From Candidatus Adlerbacteria bacterium RIFCSPLOWO2_01_FULL_51_16 (lineage in GTDB: Bacteria; Patescibacteriota; Minisyncoccia; Phycocordibacterales; SBAW01): a stretch of 51,977 bases of DNA. A program made the position numbers and the translations under genes. A model generated the notes under the pieces. That model saw only the letters and a list, made by a program, of their open reading frames with translations, ran no database searches and was not told the origin of the DNA. Location: the NCBI GenBank assembly GCA_001775485.1, contig MEWX01000026.1, positions 1-51,977 of the forward strand, read 5' to 3'. Positions 51,450-51,977 of the stretch are shown here, one piece after another; positions within the stretch are counted from its first letter, which is position 1, and the number at the start of each line of letters is the position of its first letter.

Positions 51450-51470
51450 CAAGCACGATAAAACCGCCCC

Positions 51471-51506
51471 TACATTAACTTTACGCTATAGTGTAAAGTT
51501 AATGTA
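51471..51506. repeat. Perfect 14-bp inverted repeat
   Basis: TACATTAACTTTAC (51471-51484) and GTAAAGTTAATGTA (51493-51506) are exact complements around an 8-nt loop. It lies 22-57 nt upstream of the -10 of the minus-strand gene at 51418 and 7 nt from the rRNA terminator. It could be an operator, an additional terminator stem or an mRNA processing site. It is not followed by a T run on either side. Confidence 0.75.
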
Positions 51507-51512
51507 TACGGC

Positions 51513-51536
51513 AAAACCGCCCGATGTGGGCGTTTT
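51513..51536 (-). terminator. Rho-independent terminator of the 16S transcript
   Basis: Read on the minus strand, AAAACGCCC pairs with GGGCG and TTTT around a 5-nt loop, with one bulged G, followed by GCC. It ends the transcript that begins in 16S and continues through the structured tail. The T run is only four bases, so strength is moderate. Confidence 0.65.
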
Positions 51537-51540
51537 GATT

Positions 51541-51803
51541 GAGCATTGACACACTTTCAGAGAATTATCCTTCACCCCAAGGGGTTCAGGATCGTCTAGA
51601 AGACGACCTTTCTCTTGTTCCGTTCGGCTTCGCGTTCCTCCCGTTGTACTCAACGGGTACTGGCGAAACCTCTAGTCCCTAACGGTTGGGGGGGCGTACC
51701 GAGTGCAATTTGGGATTAGCACTATCATCCGAGTATCTTGCGATACCCATCGCCATTCAGTTCTATCGTCAATTGAGCGATAGAACGCATTTCATTTGAA
51801 TTA
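51541..51803 (-). ncRNA. Structured RNA tail after 16S helix 45
   Basis: About 260 nt directly continue the 16S strand and show no coding potential. Read 5' to 3', they hold GTTCTATCG/CGATAGAAC (9 bp), a GGTATC/GATACT hairpin capped by a GCAA tetraloop, a long-range CTAATCCC/GGGACTAG pairing, CCCGTTG/CAACGGG (7 bp) and a stem AGAGAA/TTCTCT enclosing two more hairpins. The end meets a terminator at 51513-51536. I could not fit it to RNase P, tmRNA or a group I or II intron. It may be an intron or a lineage-specific rRNA extension. Confidence 0.55.
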
Positions 51804-51977
51804 TTCCACGACCAGCTTCCGCTAGCCGTGCCTTGTTACGACTTACTCCCTGTCACCGAGTTTACCGTGGTCCCCCTAAGGGAACTTCGGGCACTCCCGG
51901 CTTCCTTGAGTTGACGGGCGGTGAGTACAAGACTTGAGAACGTATTCACCGCGGTATAGCTGACCCGCGATTACTAG
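51804..51977 (-). rRNA. 16S rRNA, 3' end (5' part outside window)
   Basis: The minus strand reads CTAGTAATCGCGG at the window edge, then the universal TTGTACTCACCGCCCGTC, helix 44 and GTAACAAGG. Helix 45 is intact: GGCTAGC/GCTGGTC around the GGAA loop that KsgA dimethylates. After GTGGAA the canonical CACCTCC anti-Shine-Dalgarno does not appear; the sequence continues as TAATTC and the structured tail. The 23S gene is not next to it in the transcribed direction; a terminator and small genes follow instead. Confidence 0.88.

Noticed and set aside
51541-51803. Group I intron in the 16S tail
   Set aside because: GTTAGGGACTAGAGG looks like an R element and AAATTGCAC like a P element, but no downstream TAGTCC strand exists to form P7; the complement lies upstream.
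51541-51803. Group II intron, RNase P RNA or tmRNA in the 16S tail
   Set aside because: No GTGYG 5' end, domain V hairpin, GAGGAAAGTCC block or tRNA-like ends are present.
1-51977. CRISPR array, integrase, transposase or attachment sites
   Set aside because: I found no regularly spaced repeats and no recombinase-like protein; the 36-bp repeat occurs only twice.

Overview
The window looks like a chromosomal segment of a Patescibacteria (Candidate Phyla Radiation) genome, probably from the Parcubacteria side. The grounds are compact genes joined by 4-nt ATGA overlaps, a large mosaic of surface-glycan genes, a short MurC/MurD pair, a ComEA protein beside a soluble TraC/VirD4-type ATPase, a DUF4015 hydrolase, and a 16S rRNA 3' end with CPR-like helix-45 sequence. 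TGA is used as a stop throughout, so the code is standard. The phylum call is inference; the full 16S lies outside the window.

Positions 1-37,700 hold a very large glycan locus broken into short blocks of alternating strand. On the minus strand (1-7709) are an O-antigen ligase-like polymerase, a GT9 transferase, asparagine synthetase, a GtrB-like GT2 and an SDR/CapD fusion. On the plus strand (7777-12024) are a GT4, a Wzx-like flippase, an HlpA-like transferase and an FkbM methyltransferase. Then come a minus block (12021-16298) split by a plus-strand FkbM gene, a plus SDR plus radical SAM unit with its own promoter and terminators (16334-18424), a polytopic protein and a Dpm1-like GT2 (18415-20864), methyltransferases, a nucleotidyltransferase and an HD-domain protein (20933-24387), a Gmd pair, GT4 and GtrA (24448-28020), a GT-C and a methyltransferase (28200-30318), and four GT4s with a GT2-methyltransferase fusion and a truncated nucleotide-sugar dehydrogenase (30340-36699). 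Epimerases follow at 36752 and 38794. These genes supply sugar nucleotides (NTP transferase, Gmd, epimerases, CapD), polyprenyl-phosphate sugars (GtrB, Dpm1, GtrA), assembly (GT4, GT9, GT2), decoration (FkbM and other methyltransferases, deacetylase), and export and polymerisation (flippase, ligase).

Positions 37,649-44,165 form one minus-strand run from rsmI through a small membrane protein, DUF4015 hydrolase, TraC-like ATPase and ComEA to an epimerase and a GT4, linking a DNA-uptake or secretion module to the glycan genes. Positions 44,246-51,977 are housekeeping and small genes: a zinc-ribbon protein, purF, murC, murD, a DUF167 protein, an unknown 57-residue protein, tRNA-Leu, a Nudix hydrolase, tRNA-Ile, a SpeD-family decarboxylase, two small SD-led proteins and the 3' end of 16S rRNA.

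The most notable observations are: the 16S gene keeps helix 45 but lacks an anti-Shine-Dalgarno sequence and continues into about 290 nt of structured RNA ending at a terminator, although many nearby genes have strong Shine-Dalgarno sites; an FkbM gene inserted between two copies of a 36-bp direct repeat that is the start of the disrupted GT4 gene; a decayed second copy of a sugar C-methyltransferase C-terminus; three multidomain fusions in the glycan locus; and a SpeD homologue whose AdoMet-site residues are changed.
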